DNA of 64,000 nt from an uncultured bacterium. Its GTDB lineage: Bacteria; Bacillota; Clostridia; Oscillospirales; Ruminococcaceae. The notes under the pieces are model-generated. The model did no database searches, was not told the origin of the DNA, and saw only the letters and a program-made list of their open reading frames with translations. Numbering within the stretch: position 1 is the first letter of the stretch; each line of letters opens with the position of its first letter. Positions 1-7,315 of the stretch are shown in pieces. Where the stretch lies: NCBI GenBank assembly GCA_934875375.1, contig CAKXHL010000002.1, positions 1 through 64,000 of the forward strand. The letters are read 5' to 3'. Position numbers and translations under genes: made by a program.

Positions 1-21
1 GTATATAAGTTTTTCAGGTTT

Positions 22-91
22 ATGGGAAAAACAAAAGACGGCCGGGACATAGCGCGCCCCATAAAGGGGCGGCTAAATCCTGGCCGTCTTG
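22..91 (-). terminator. Terminator downstream of the 69-residue gene
   Basis: Read on the minus strand, a long hairpin is formed by AAGACGGCC-type arms near 37-50 and 77-90, with an inner CGCCCC/GGGGCG stem. A T-rich tract (positions 22-37 complemented) follows it. It lies just after the stop of the small minus-strand gene, as expected for an intrinsic terminator. Confidence 0.7.
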
Positions 92-123
92 CAGCTCTGC
101 GGACTTGTTATTCTCTTTTGTGC

Positions 124-333
124 TTACGCAGCACGGGGATGGCTTTTTACATGAAAAGCCCTTGTGCTGATTCGCGTCATAACCGTTTCGGTATCGCGCA
201 GTGTCACTGTGAAGCTGTCGCCCACAGGCACGGTCATTCTTACCGCACGGTCTTTGTGCTGGATTTCAACGATCCCTGTCTGAGCATCCGCCATACAGAC
301 GAGATGTCCCTTACAATCTCGGTACGCTACCAT
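124..333 (-). CDS. Hypothetical 69-residue protein of the island
   Basis: A small soluble protein of 69 residues with no domain I recognise. It is rich in charged residues and has Cys7 and Cys13 near the start. The ATG at 333 is preceded by a strong AAAGGAGG ribosome binding site seven bases upstream, which argues it is translated. A palindrome with GTTAGCA-type half sites lies about 55 bases upstream, and a near-identical one precedes the XRE regulator gene, so the two are probably controlled by the same repressor. A terminator follows. Small proteins next to ImmR/ImmA pairs are common in integrative elements, but the function here is unknown. Confidence 0.65.
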   Translation of the reverse strand: MVAYRDCKGHLVCMADAQTGIVEIQHKDRAVRMTVPVGDSFTVTLRDTETVMTRISTRAFHVKSHPRAA

Positions 334-376
334 CGGGGTCCTCCTTTCTTGCTGTACTCATAGGCACCACCCCCTT

Positions 377-408
377 AGCGTTATCTTGTTAGCAAATCTG
401 CTAACGCT
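377..408. promoter_or_regulatory. Operator-like nested palindrome upstream of the 69-residue gene
   Basis: The core at 388-405 is GTTAGCA-N4-TGCTAAC. An outer inverted pair, AGCGTTA (377-383) and TAACGCT (402-408), is nested around it. The core recurs at 1766-1789. A binding site for the neighbouring XRE repressor is the simplest reading, which is inference. Confidence 0.6.
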
Positions 409-412
409 TGCT

Positions 413-446
413 GTAAAAAAACACAGCGGGCGGTAAAACCCGCTGT
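413..446 (-). terminator. Terminator of the immR-immA operon
   Basis: The 8-bp arms ACAGCGGG (423-430) and CCCGCTGT (439-446) enclose an 8-base loop. On the minus strand they are followed by a run of seven T. The hairpin sits just after the metallopeptidase stop codon. Confidence 0.8.
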
Positions 447-464
447 AGTTTTCGATATGGACGC

Positions 465-1250
465 TCAAGAACCGACCACGCCTGCAAAATCCATGATGGC
501 AGAAGCGTAGGAATAATCGGTCGTATCACTTCTTCGGATGATACCAAGATCCTTTAGGCGATTGGTCGCCGCTGTAACGGAAACATCAAAGACTGCGGAG
601 ACTTGGGCGATAAACATCCCCATAGAGGGAGGATATTTCAGCTTGTCCCCGTGGTACTTTGCCATTTGTATGATGGGTGTCTTCGGCATCAAAACGGCAG
701 CGGACAGATGGTTGGCCTGCCATTCCATCCAGTCATGGTCGTCCCATTTGCGAATGTCCGATTTATTTGTCATGCCATTGTCGACCCGGCACTGTATCAT
801 GGGGGCGATGAGCTCATCGTCAAAAATGGATACCTGGTCGGGGTTATGCGAGAAATAGCCGGAATGGAAGATGTCATGCCCACCCTCATGTCCGAGCGTA
901 AAACGGTAACGATGCCGTTGGCTCTCATCCAGAAGGCGGCTGTCGATGATGACGGTACGGGCCTTGGCGCTGATATACTCCGCCCGATTTGTGGCAGGGA
1001 CAAATACCGGCACCTTATTGGTGTCGGTGAAAACAGTCATCCCAAGGTACACGCCATTGTGGGACAGGTATTGATAGTCCGGCGTCATTCCGAGATAAAA
1101 TTCGATAAAGCCTTCAATGTCCACGGGAGAGGGGTTCGTGAGGACTTCCGGCTGAAAATCCTGTACGAAATGCTCTCCAATGGTATCGATCTCAACTTTA
1201 CTCAAAATCGGTACGCCGTTGTTCTTCACTCGAAGAGAGGGAGTGTACAT
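465..1250 (-). CDS. ImmA/IrrE-family metallo-endopeptidase
   Basis: A 261-residue zinc peptidase. The gluzincin motif HEGGHDIFH puts metal ligands at H121 and H125 with catalytic E122, and a likely third ligand E177 lies in a DWMEWQAN segment. In ICEBs1-type elements, ImmA cleaves the XRE repressor ImmR and thereby switches on excision or transfer genes. Here the gene follows an XRE regulator by 10 bases in the same direction, which fits that pair. The C-terminal part (about 190-261) holds a winged-helix-like stretch of unknown role. The substrate and inducing signal are not visible from sequence. Confidence 0.88.
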   Translation of the reverse strand: MYTPSLRVKNNGVPILSKVEIDTIGEHFVQDFQPEVLTNPSPVDIEGFIEFYLGMTPDYQYLSHNGVYLGMTVFTDTNKVPVFVPATNRAEYISAKARTVIIDSRLLDESQRHRYRFTLGHEGGHDIFHSGYFSHNPDQVSIFDDELIAPMIQCRVDNGMTNKSDIRKWDDHDWMEWQANHLSAAVLMPKTPIIQMAKYHGDKLKYPPSMGMFIAQVSAVFDVSVTAATNRLKDLGIIRRSDTTDYSYASAIMDFAGVVGS

Positions 1251-1259
1251 CTGTTTAAA

Positions 1260-1643
1260 TTACCCCTTTCGCTGCCGGAGCTCTTCGACGAACTTCAACC
1301 AGTCAGCCTCGCTTGCATCAAGGTCGCGTGCCGTGCGTAGCGCAGCGGACACATAGTCGTGCTCCATGATATAGTTGGGCAGGTCTGGGGCAACAGAGTT
1401 TCTCTTCTTACCGGCCAGATCATACATCGTAGTTTTATCCTCGTCGTTCAGCATGAGAATTTGGGAAATCAGCTCCAGTTTCTCCTTTTCAGGGGGATTG
1501 CGGCGGTCCTTCTCGATGTCGGTCAGATAGGGCGCAGTAATCCCTATCATTTCCGCCATTTTGCGGAGCGTGATTTGTTTCTCTGTGCGTTTCCTTTGAA
1601 GGAACTCTCCAAAATTCTGGTACTGTGTGTTCATGTCGTTCAC
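1260..1643 (-). CDS. XRE-family (ImmR-like) transcriptional regulator
   Basis: A 127-residue protein. An N-terminal HTH_3 domain (about residues 12-70) has the pattern RKMAEMIGITAPYLTDIEKD, typical of Cro/C1-type repressors. The C-terminal half is charged and helical, probably for dimerisation. The start is supported by AAAGGTG six bases upstream. It is the first gene of a two-gene operon with the ImmA-type peptidase, its probable antagonist. A 24-bp palindrome about 125 bases upstream, repeated before the 69-residue gene, is the best candidate operator. Together these suggest the control module of an integrative element, although no integrase or relaxase lies in the window. Confidence 0.85.
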   Translation of the reverse strand: MNDMNTQYQNFGEFLQRKRTEKQITLRKMAEMIGITAPYLTDIEKDRRNPPEKEKLELISQILMLNDEDKTTMYDLAGKKRNSVAPDLPNYIMEHDYVSAALRTARDLDASEADWLKFVEELRQRKG

Positions 1644-1765
1644 CTTTTCTACTTTACATTATAAGCTCTATCTTGATTCATTCAGCCTGTTTACAGCACT
1701 GTTATCATACTTGCGGGCAACTTCTCATCACAACGGTGAATCGAATTAGCATAGACGCTTGTATG

Positions 1766-1789
1766 CTTGTTAGCAACTATGCTAACAAG
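1766..1789. promoter_or_regulatory. Perfect palindromic operator upstream of the XRE regulator
   Basis: The arms CTTGTTAGCA and TGCTAACAAG are perfect 10-bp inverted repeats around ACTA. On the minus strand the palindrome overlaps a possible -35 TTGCTA followed by TATGCT. It shares GTTAGCA-N4-TGCTAAC with the site at 388-405. Confidence 0.65.
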
Positions 1790-1844
1790 ATTATACGCAA
1801 GATATAATGACTTTGTCAATAGGCAAAGCAAAAATATTTGAAAA

Positions 1845-2360
1845 TCACTGCGGCTTTTCCTCGTACTTTTTGCTTTCCGCCTGCAGCTGCCTTTCCATTT
1901 CAAGCTGTTTGGCGAGAATGGCATTGACCTTGTCATACAGATCCTCAATCAGAATTTCGGTTTTCAGGTTGACCTTGTAATCGTTTTCGGCTCTGCGGCG
2001 GTCCTTTTCCTCCTGTCGATTCTGGCTCATCATAATAAGCGGTGCCTGAATTGCCGCTACGCAGGAAAGCACCAGGTTTAGCAGAATAAACGGATATGGG
2101 TCAAAGGCTTTGGCTGCCAGAATGACATTGACGACCATCCAAAGAACAAGCACGCCGGTAAAGGAAAAGATGAACGCCCAGCTGCCGGCAAATTTTGCAA
2201 TGGTATCGGCGGCACGCTGTCCTAATGTATACTTTTCCTTTCCGCTTTCGGGACGAACCGAAATTTTGCTGTCCGCCAGCAAATTCAGCACTTCCTCATC
2301 GGTCATATCGTGGCGAATATCCTTTAATACTTCTCTTAACAGTTTTCTGTTTTCTTTCAT
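1845..2360 (-). CDS. DUF1003-family membrane protein
   Basis: A 171-residue protein with two central membrane helices (about 60-82 and 90-112). These are followed by the family hallmark QAPLIMMSQNRQEEKDR at the cytoplasmic edge and a long helical C-terminal tail. DUF1003 proteins are small inner-membrane proteins of unknown biochemistry. The ATG follows the stop of the upstream PucR-type regulator by one base, and GAGGAA precedes it, so the two genes form one operon. It belongs to the island's set of envelope and stress proteins. Confidence 0.85.
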   Translation of the reverse strand: MKENRKLLREVLKDIRHDMTDEEVLNLLADSKISVRPESGKEKYTLGQRAADTIAKFAGSWAFIFSFTGVLVLWMVVNVILAAKAFDPYPFILLNLVLSCVAAIQAPLIMMSQNRQEEKDRRRAENDYKVNLKTEILIEDLYDKVNAILAKQLEMERQLQAESKKYEEKPQ

Positions 2361-2361
2361 A

Positions 2362-3609
2362 TCATTGTTCCTCTCTCTCGGTTTTGTTTATAGCATGCAG
2401 GAAGAAATCAGGGCCTTTTTTTTCAAACAGGAGCAGTGACACACCAAGCAGCAGATCGGCGTGGATGGCAGGCTCATCCAAAGGAATGGCAAAATCATCC
2501 TTTATTCTGCGAATACGGTAAAGCACCGTATTGCGATGAGTAAAAAGAGCGTCGCAGGTCTTTTTCAGCGAACGACAGCAGGTCAGATAGTAATAAAGCG
2601 TTTCGCAGTACTGTGTGTCCTTTTCCTTGTCGTGTGCGGCAAGCGCTCGGATCTCTTTTGCAATCAGGTCGCTTCGTCCCTCCAAGTTTTTCAGCAGCAG
2701 CGGTGTGCGAAGCTGCGCCACCGTGCAGACATTTCCGCTGTGAAAGCGGCGATCCGTCATCAGCATCAAAGCCTCATGTGCCGTGCGGTAAAGGGCAGGC
2801 AAGTCGAACAGGTCATTTATTCCGTCAGACATGACTACTTTTAATTGAAACTCCTCCGCCAACGCAGAAAAGCCGTTGAAATCCGCGTTTCCGTGTAAGA
2901 ACAGAAACACATCTCTCCGATACAGAAAAGAATGCGACTGCGGAAATCTAACACCAAGTTCATCCTTCAGATGCCGTTTGCCGAGATATTCGTTGTGATA
3001 GGCGGTCAGCTCGATCAGCGCAAAGCCCGTGGGATGAAAATCCGCAAGGTAAGTACCGGAGGCTTGCAGACGAAAATACGGTACCGAGGAAAACCCTCCG
3101 TCTAACAGATGCATTAAAATATCCTCTGCCGTTTCAAAGGGTTTATCCTGCCTGCTGGCTTCAATAAAAGCCTGCTTAGCCAAAATCTGTTCTACCATAT
3201 TCCAGGTTTCCGGCGGAATATTTTGCAAGTGTCCGTCAATATCCACACAAATAAGATATCCCAGCCGCACGCCGGAGCTGATAAGCGGTGAGAAACGGCG
3301 GCGGTAATCGCTGCCCTCCAGCTTCACATAGTCTGCTTTCCCAGCAGACAGCGCCTCGCTTTGGCTGATGATCGCTCCGGCTTCATAGGTGATCTCTCCC
3401 TGCCTTACGGCATTCTGAAAAGGCGGATCGGTAAAGCCGAGCGGTCTGTGGTGTGCCGTAACATGAAAGGTATCGTCCAGCACAAGCAGCGGACATTCCA
3501 GCAATGCACCGGCGTCGGCAGCCAACGCCTTTAGGTCGTCCTGCGCGAAAAACTCCGACAAAAGCGTATCGGTGCTTCCGTTTTTCCAATTTGCTTGCTC
3601 CATATCCAT
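2362..3609 (-). CDS. PucR-family transcriptional regulator
   Basis: About 415 residues. The C-terminal helix-turn-helix segment (RSLKKTCDALFTHRNTVLYR and beyond) is the PucR C-terminal DNA-binding signature. The N-terminal part is a GAF-like or CdaR-like sensory region. A longer reading frame to 3675 is excluded because a clear sigma-A promoter (3652-3680) lies inside that extension; the start is therefore the ATG at 3609 or 3603. An exact inverted repeat (CACTTGTGC/GCACAAGTG) covers the early transcript and recurs in part before mcsA, so this regulator may control itself and the clp genes. That link is inference. The effector is unknown. Confidence 0.8.
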   Translation of the reverse strand: MDMEQANWKNGSTDTLLSEFFAQDDLKALAADAGALLECPLLVLDDTFHVTAHHRPLGFTDPPFQNAVRQGEITYEAGAIISQSEALSAGKADYVKLEGSDYRRRFSPLISSGVRLGYLICVDIDGHLQNIPPETWNMVEQILAKQAFIEASRQDKPFETAEDILMHLLDGGFSSVPYFRLQASGTYLADFHPTGFALIELTAYHNEYLGKRHLKDELGVRFPQSHSFLYRRDVFLFLHGNADFNGFSALAEEFQLKVVMSDGINDLFDLPALYRTAHEALMLMTDRRFHSGNVCTVAQLRTPLLLKNLEGRSDLIAKEIRALAAHDKEKDTQYCETLYYYLTCCRSLKKTCDALFTHRNTVLYRIRRIKDDFAIPLDEPAIHADLLLGVSLLLFEKKGPDFFLHAINKTEREEQ

Positions 3610-3617
3610 CCCCAATC

Positions 3618-3640
3618 CACTTGTGCAAAAAGCACAAGTG
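3618..3640. promoter_or_regulatory. Inverted repeat at the pucR-type gene start (operator candidate)
   Basis: Perfect 9-bp arms enclose five A. The repeat lies just downstream of the -10 box and between two divergent genes. On the plus strand it is followed by T6, but no plus-strand gene ends here, so an operator is more likely than a terminator. The core CTTGTG-N7-CACAAG recurs at 7268-7286. Confidence 0.55.
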
Positions 3641-3651
3641 TTTTTTGTTTT

Positions 3652-3680
3652 ATTATACTGCCGTACCATTGTCATTTCAA
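3652..3680 (-). promoter_or_regulatory. Sigma-A promoter of the PucR-DUF1003 operon
   Basis: On the minus strand, -35 TTGAAA (3675-3680) and -10 TATAAT (3652-3657) are separated by 17 bases. The near-consensus match fixes the transcription start downstream of the long reading frame's first ATG. Confidence 0.8.
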
Positions 3681-3739
3681 GTACAAAAGATTAAAATAAA
3701 CGCAGAAAACAAAGAAAGAGCAACGAAAAGGCGGTGTAA

Positions 3740-4273
3740 ATGTTTATGGCTTCTAAATCAATGAGAGTTCTGAATATCGTTTCCGGTGTGCTTTTGATTG
3801 TGGTTGGCATCTATTGCTTGTGCAATCAGGACATTGCAGTAGAAACAGCGGGCTTGATGGTCGGCATATTTATGTTGGTTTCGGGCATTATTGAGATCGT
3901 TGTGTTTGCCGCAACAAGCGGGTTGCTGTTCGGTTCCGGTTGGCTGCTACTGGACGGTGTGCTGACGGTGATTTTATCACTGTTCCTGCTTTTCAATCAG
4001 TGGTTTACCATGTTGTCGCTACCGTTACTGTTTACACTTTGGCTTTTGTTCTCCGGTATTTCTCGGTTCGTCAGTGCATTCGATTTGAAAGCGCTTGGCG
4101 TTCACAACTGGGGATGGGTTTTAGCCGTTGGTATTGTTCTGATGATTGCCGGGTTTATCTGTATGATGGATCCTTTGGTCAGCATAACGGCTGTCGGTAT
4201 GACAGTAGGACTTGTGTTTCTGCTTGAAGGCATCAGTGCTATTGTCTATGCTTGTATCCCGAGAACGAGATAA
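3740..4273 (+). CDS. HdeD/DUF308-family membrane protein
   Basis: A 177-residue protein made almost entirely of membrane helices, with six segments in three hairpins. Repeated patterns such as LNIVSGVLLIVVGIYCL and LAVGIVLMIAGFICM fit the internally repeated DUF308 (HdeD) fold. In enteric bacteria HdeD is linked to acid and heat tolerance, and hdeD sits in the transmissible heat-resistance loci; the molecular activity is unknown. Translation starts at ATG 3740, or at the in-frame ATG 3746, after GGCGG. The gene is divergent from the PucR-type operon and runs into hsp20. Confidence 0.85.
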   Translation: MFMASKSMRVLNIVSGVLLIVVGIYCLCNQDIAVETAGLMVGIFMLVSGIIEIVVFAATSGLLFGSGWLLLDGVLTVILSLFLLFNQWFTMLSLPLLFTLWLLFSGISRFVSAFDLKALGVHNWGWVLAVGIVLMIAGFICMMDPLVSITAVGMTVGLVFLLEGISAIVYACIPRTR

Positions 4274-4295
4274 TAATTTTGAAAGCAATGCTTAG

Positions 4296-4330
4296 GTACG
4301 GCTTACCGTACGGCAAAACTTTAATATAGA
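4296..4330 (+). promoter_or_regulatory. Candidate hsp20 promoter with overlapping inverted repeat
   Basis: TTACCG (4303-4308), a 16-base spacer and TATAGA (4325-4330) form a candidate promoter. An inverted repeat GTACGG-CTTA-CCGTAC (4296-4311) overlaps the -35 region. The mcsA promoter has the same layout: GCTTAC, 16-base spacer, TATAGAT, and an inverted repeat over the -35. Confidence 0.45.
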
Positions 4331-4356
4331 TAATAAATCATTTGGAGGAATGTATT

Positions 4357-4791
4357 ATGTTACCCAGCATTTACGGTGAAAACATGTTAGACGATTTCTT
4401 TGGTACCGGTTTCTTCGGCGGTCATGATCCGCTGTTCGGCAAGAATGGCAGAAACCTGATGAAGACCGATATCCGCGAGACGGACGATGCCAAAAGCTAC
4501 CGTTTCGCAGTAGATCTGCCCGGCTTTGAAAAGGACGAGATCCATGTAGATGTCAAGGACGGTTATCTGACCGTCAGTGCCGAAAAGGGTCTTGACAAGG
4601 CCGAAGAGGACAAGAAAGGTCGTGTCCTTCGCCAAGAGCGTTATGCGGGCGCTTGCTCCCGTAGCTTCTATGTCGGTGATGTAAAGCCGGAGGACATCAA
4701 GGCGAAATACGAGCACGGTGTTCTGACCATTCTGGTTCCGAAGCATGATCCGAAAAAGCTGACCTCGAGCAGCAAGGTTACTATTGAATAA
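4357..4791 (+). CDS. Hsp20-family small heat-shock protein
   Basis: A 144-residue ATP-independent holdase chaperone. The alpha-crystallin domain (about residues 35-130) shows the usual FAVDLPGF, DGYLTVSAE and C-terminal GVLTILVPK patterns. The N-terminal region (MLDDFFG) is typical of Firmicutes Hsp20 proteins. The ATG at 4357 is chosen because GGAGGAA lies seven bases upstream. Hsp20 captures unfolding proteins and hands them to AAA+ disaggregases, and a ClpC-like ATPase lies 3 kb away. A strong terminator follows. No CIRCE or clear CtsR box is visible upstream. Confidence 0.95.
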   Translation: MLPSIYGENMLDDFFGTGFFGGHDPLFGKNGRNLMKTDIRETDDAKSYRFAVDLPGFEKDEIHVDVKDGYLTVSAEKGLDKAEEDKKGRVLRQERYAGACSRSFYVGDVKPEDIKAKYEHGVLTILVPKHDPKKLTSSSKVTIE

Positions 4792-4802
4792 TCGTGACTG
4801 GG

Positions 4803-4837
4803 TCTGCCGCCTGTACTGTGCAGGCGGCAGATTTTTT
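4803..4837 (+). terminator. Terminator of hsp20
   Basis: Perfect 11-bp arms (TCTGCCGCCTG and its complement) enclose a 7-base loop and are followed by six T. Confidence 0.95.
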
Positions 4838-4855
4838 ATATAAGGAAGCGAAAAC

Positions 4856-5725
4856 ATGGAAGAGAAAATTTCGCTGAACGGCGTCATTGATATGCATGTT
4901 CACACAGCACCGGATGTTTGCGGACGCACCTATAACGATCTGGAATTAACCGCTGCTGCCGTTCGTGCCGGAGCAAGGGCGATCGTTATCAAAGGGCATC
5001 ATTGCTCAACCGTGGCTCGTGCGGCGCTGTGCAACGCCTATAACCGAATGGCATTTGACAGCAATTCATTCGTCATGTACGGCGGGTTGGTTCTGAATTA
5101 TGAAGCGGGCGGACTGAATCCCAAAGCGGTACAGACCGCACTTGAAATGGGTGCCAAGGTCATTTGGCTGCCGACAGTGGATGCGGAAAACGACTGCCGA
5201 AAGCACGGAAGAAGCGGCGGTATTCGCATGACGGATGACCGAGGTGTATCGCTTCCGGAGCTGCGCCGTATCTTTACGCTTATCAAGGAGTATGACGCCG
5301 TTCTTGCCACCGGTCATATTTCGCCGGAGGAGATACGGTGTGTGGTAGACAGCGCCCGCAATATCGGTGTACAAAAAATCGTAATTACCCATCCTGAATA
5401 CTGGGTGGTAGATATGAGCCTTGAAACGCAAAAGGAACTGATTTCGGATTACGATGTCGTTTTGGAACGCTGTTTTATGCAGCCGCTGAAAAACGGCAAG
5501 TGGGTCAGCAATGCAGAGCGTAATCTTGAAACGATTCGGAAACTCGGAGCAGAGAGCACGATTCTGTCCACCGATTGCGGTAATCCTGCAACACCGCCTT
5601 GGGAGGAATCCATGGGGCAGTATCTGCAGTTTATGGTTGATCATAATGTCAGTATGGAAGAGCTACGAACCATGACAAAAACAACGCCCACACGACTCTT
5701 GGGGCTTGCGGATACACTTGAATAA
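4856..5725 (+). CDS. DUF6282-like metal-dependent hydrolase (amidohydrolase fold)
   Basis: A 289-residue cytosolic protein. The metal-binding motif DMHVHTAPD opens it (residues 12-20). A Lys/His pair (IKGHH), GHIS, ITHPEYW and STDCGNP follow in the order seen in amidohydrolase-like TIM barrels. This matches what I know as DUF6282, whose substrate is unknown. The ATG follows AAGGAAG. Its place between hsp20 and an iron-sulfur membrane protein suggests a metabolite-repair or stress role, which is only inference. Confidence 0.7.
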   Translation: MEEKISLNGVIDMHVHTAPDVCGRTYNDLELTAAAVRAGARAIVIKGHHCSTVARAALCNAYNRMAFDSNSFVMYGGLVLNYEAGGLNPKAVQTALEMGAKVIWLPTVDAENDCRKHGRSGGIRMTDDRGVSLPELRRIFTLIKEYDAVLATGHISPEEIRCVVDSARNIGVQKIVITHPEYWVVDMSLETQKELISDYDVVLERCFMQPLKNGKWVSNAERNLETIRKLGAESTILSTDCGNPATPPWEESMGQYLQFMVDHNVSMEELRTMTKTTPTRLLGLADTLE

Positions 5726-5729
5726 AATG

Positions 5730-5779
5730 AAAGACACATTGCCTTACTCAAATTACAAGCAGGCGATGTGTCTTTTTGG
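5730..5779. terminator. Bidirectional terminator between hydrolase and iron-sulfur protein genes
   Basis: Arms at 5730-5743 and 5762-5775 (AAAGACACAT and its complement, one mismatch further in) are followed by T5 on the plus strand and by a T-rich stretch on the minus strand. It sits between two convergent genes. Confidence 0.8.
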
Positions 5780-5781
5780 GG

Positions 5782-6603
5782 TTAGCGTTTCGGTACACTC
5801 TTTCCGACGACAACGATTCCGGCTAAAATCTCCGCAACGGACAGCCCCGTCTCTACATCCATGGGGCAGACCCGCAGGCATTTGCCGCAGTGAACGCATT
5901 TGCTTTCGTCACAGTGTACACGCAACACGGAAAAATAGCTCATAGGCTTGAGAAACACCGTAACGGGACACAGATATTTGCAGAACGCCCGGTTATCCTT
6001 TAACGCAAATGCCAGAGCAATGCCCGAAATATAGTAAATCACGTTTCCTGCAAGGAACAGCCGGAACATGATCTGCTCCAAATTTGCTGCCTTCATCAGA
6101 AACAGCCCGGACACCAATGCCAAGGATAGTGCAAACATCACATAACGCAGTATTCCGAGTTTTTCTTTCCGCGGTTTCTGCGGCTGCTTGTAGGGAAGAA
6201 AATCCAGCACCATTGCCGTCCAGCAGGCGTATCCGCACCAGCCGCGCCCGAAAAGTAGGGAACCGAAAATTTTCGCCACAGCATAGTGGATAGTCGCCGC
6301 TTCAAAAACGCCGAGGAACAGATAGTACCAAAAGCCCTCGATCTGCATATTTTCACGGGAGATCACGCCGAGATACAGCAACATATAGCATCCGACTGCC
6401 AGTTGCACAAAATGCCTGGCATAGCGTTTCCCGGCAGTGAACAGCGCCGTGCCCAATGCGAGGCAGCAGCCTATGTAACTGAAATTCAACAGATAGAACA
6501 GGTTGTCCTTTGTGAGCCACAGCGTGACCGCTACCGCTTCAAACAACAGAAACAGTAAGAGGGACATGATATATTTTGAAAATCCGCTGTTATTTTTCGT
6601 CAT
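5782..6603 (-). CDS. NapH/YccM-like 4Fe-4S membrane protein
   Basis: About 273 residues with six predicted membrane helices. Two CxxxC-type motifs, GWCGYAC and FCKYLCP, sit at membrane ends. A C-terminal ferredoxin-type site CVHCGKCLRVCP is followed by only about 25 residues. Relatives (NapH, NosR and YccM polyferredoxins) pass electrons from the membrane to soluble or periplasmic partners and usually carry two C-terminal clusters; the second is missing here, so this is either a short subtype or a clipped end. The ATG at 6603 is preferred for its AGAAGG site, although 6618 is possible. The start overlaps the end of the upstream small gene. Confidence 0.75.
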   Translation of the reverse strand: MTKNNSGFSKYIMSLLLFLLFEAVAVTLWLTKDNLFYLLNFSYIGCCLALGTALFTAGKRYARHFVQLAVGCYMLLYLGVISRENMQIEGFWYYLFLGVFEAATIHYAVAKIFGSLLFGRGWCGYACWTAMVLDFLPYKQPQKPRKEKLGILRYVMFALSLALVSGLFLMKAANLEQIMFRLFLAGNVIYYISGIALAFALKDNRAFCKYLCPVTVFLKPMSYFSVLRVHCDESKCVHCGKCLRVCPMDVETGLSVAEILAGIVVVGKSVPKR

Positions 6604-6835
6604 TTTCCTTCTCTTCATCGCTTTTTTTCTGCCCCTTTTTCTTTTTGCTTTTCAATGCACCGACAGCCGAACCGCCGCACAGCCCCACGGCAACGCCGAT
6701 CATCATACAAAGACCGAGGTTGTCCGTCACGATCCCGAAGAAAACGCCGAGGCTCAAACCGATGGAAAGGCCAAGGGAACTGCCGGCGGCAATATCCGTG
6801 TCTTTTTTGTCGTTCTTGTCTTTCTGAGGCTTCAT
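6590..6835 (-). CDS. Small glycine-rich membrane protein (hypothetical)
   Basis: An 81-residue protein: a short charged N-terminus, a glycine-rich hydrophobic centre with two helices (about 17-36 and 39-55), and a lysine-rich tail. The start at 6835 follows AAAGGAGAGG. Glycine-zipper proteins of this shape occur next to stress genes but have no assigned function. It lies between a small soluble gene and the iron-sulfur membrane protein, which it overlaps by about 14 bases, suggesting one transcript. Confidence 0.7.
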   Translation of the reverse strand: MKPQKDKNDKKDTDIAAGSSLGLSIGLSLGVFFGIVTDNLGLCMMIGVAVGLCGGSAVGALKSKKKKGQKKSDEEKENDEK

Positions 6836-6876
6836 AATCCGGTTCCTCTCCTTTGAATGATCAAATTCCGCACCGC

Positions 6877-7053
6877 TTATTGTTCTGTGTTGTCCGGCAC
6901 GCAGAATAAAATAATCGCCTCGCAGGAATTGGTTACGGAGAAGGTCACAGGTTCCCACCCATCTTTTGCTTTTTCATTGATTACTTTTTCAATTTCGTCT
7001 GCCATTTGCTTTGCCTTGAGTGCATAATCGGTTACAATGGTTTTGTAAGTCAT
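6877..7053 (-). CDS. Small DUF4177-like protein
   Basis: A 58-residue protein with the pattern TDYALKAKQMADEIEKVINEKAKDGWEPVTFS. This resembles DUF4177-type proteins, in which a helix is followed by a short beta sheet after the conserved GWE. The ATG at 7053 is preferred over 7074 because GAGGG lies seven bases upstream. It is the first gene of the minus-strand set that includes the glycine-rich protein and the iron-sulfur membrane protein. Function unknown. Confidence 0.7.
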   Translation of the reverse strand: MTYKTIVTDYALKAKQMADEIEKVINEKAKDGWEPVTFSVTNSCEAIILFCVPDNTEQ

Positions 7054-7105
7054 AAGAGACCCTCTTTTCGTCATTCTAAGTTATCCTGATACTTTGTCAT
7101 TGTAT

Positions 7106-7111
7106 ATTATA
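7106..7111 (-). promoter_or_regulatory. Candidate -10 box for the small-protein operon
   Basis: TATAAT on the minus strand lies 53 bases before the ATG at 7053. No good -35 is visible 17 bases upstream. Confidence 0.4.
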
Positions 7112-7265
7112 AATTCTTTATGTTAATTCAGATACCGAAGTCGTGTAATATCTGCGTAAAATCTTAGAATAGCATTCATTGAAAAGGCGGTTTGTCATCC
7201 GCACAGCACATGTGAAACGGATTTCCTTACTGTAAAAGGCTTATTTCTTTGCTTTTTCCTTCTTT

Positions 7266-7288
7266 GGCTTGTGCATTCGACACAAGCC
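7266..7288. promoter_or_regulatory. Inverted repeat upstream of mcsA (operator candidate)
   Basis: GGCTTGTG and CACAAGCC form perfect arms around seven bases. The core CTTGTG-N7-CACAAG is identical in bases and spacing to the repeat at the start of the PucR-type gene. Both lie between divergent genes, where no terminator is needed. Confidence 0.5.
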
Positions 7289-7315
7289 GCTTTTCAATTA
7301 TTGTACCAGCGGTTT

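Noticed and set aside
603..1340. 245-codon plus-strand frame opposite the ImmA-type gene
   Set aside because: The minus-strand ImmA and XRE proteins have intact motifs; the plus frame has none.
3618..3650. Plus-strand terminator (stem plus T6)
   Set aside because: No plus-strand gene ends upstream; the repeat lies in a divergent promoter region and is better read as an operator.
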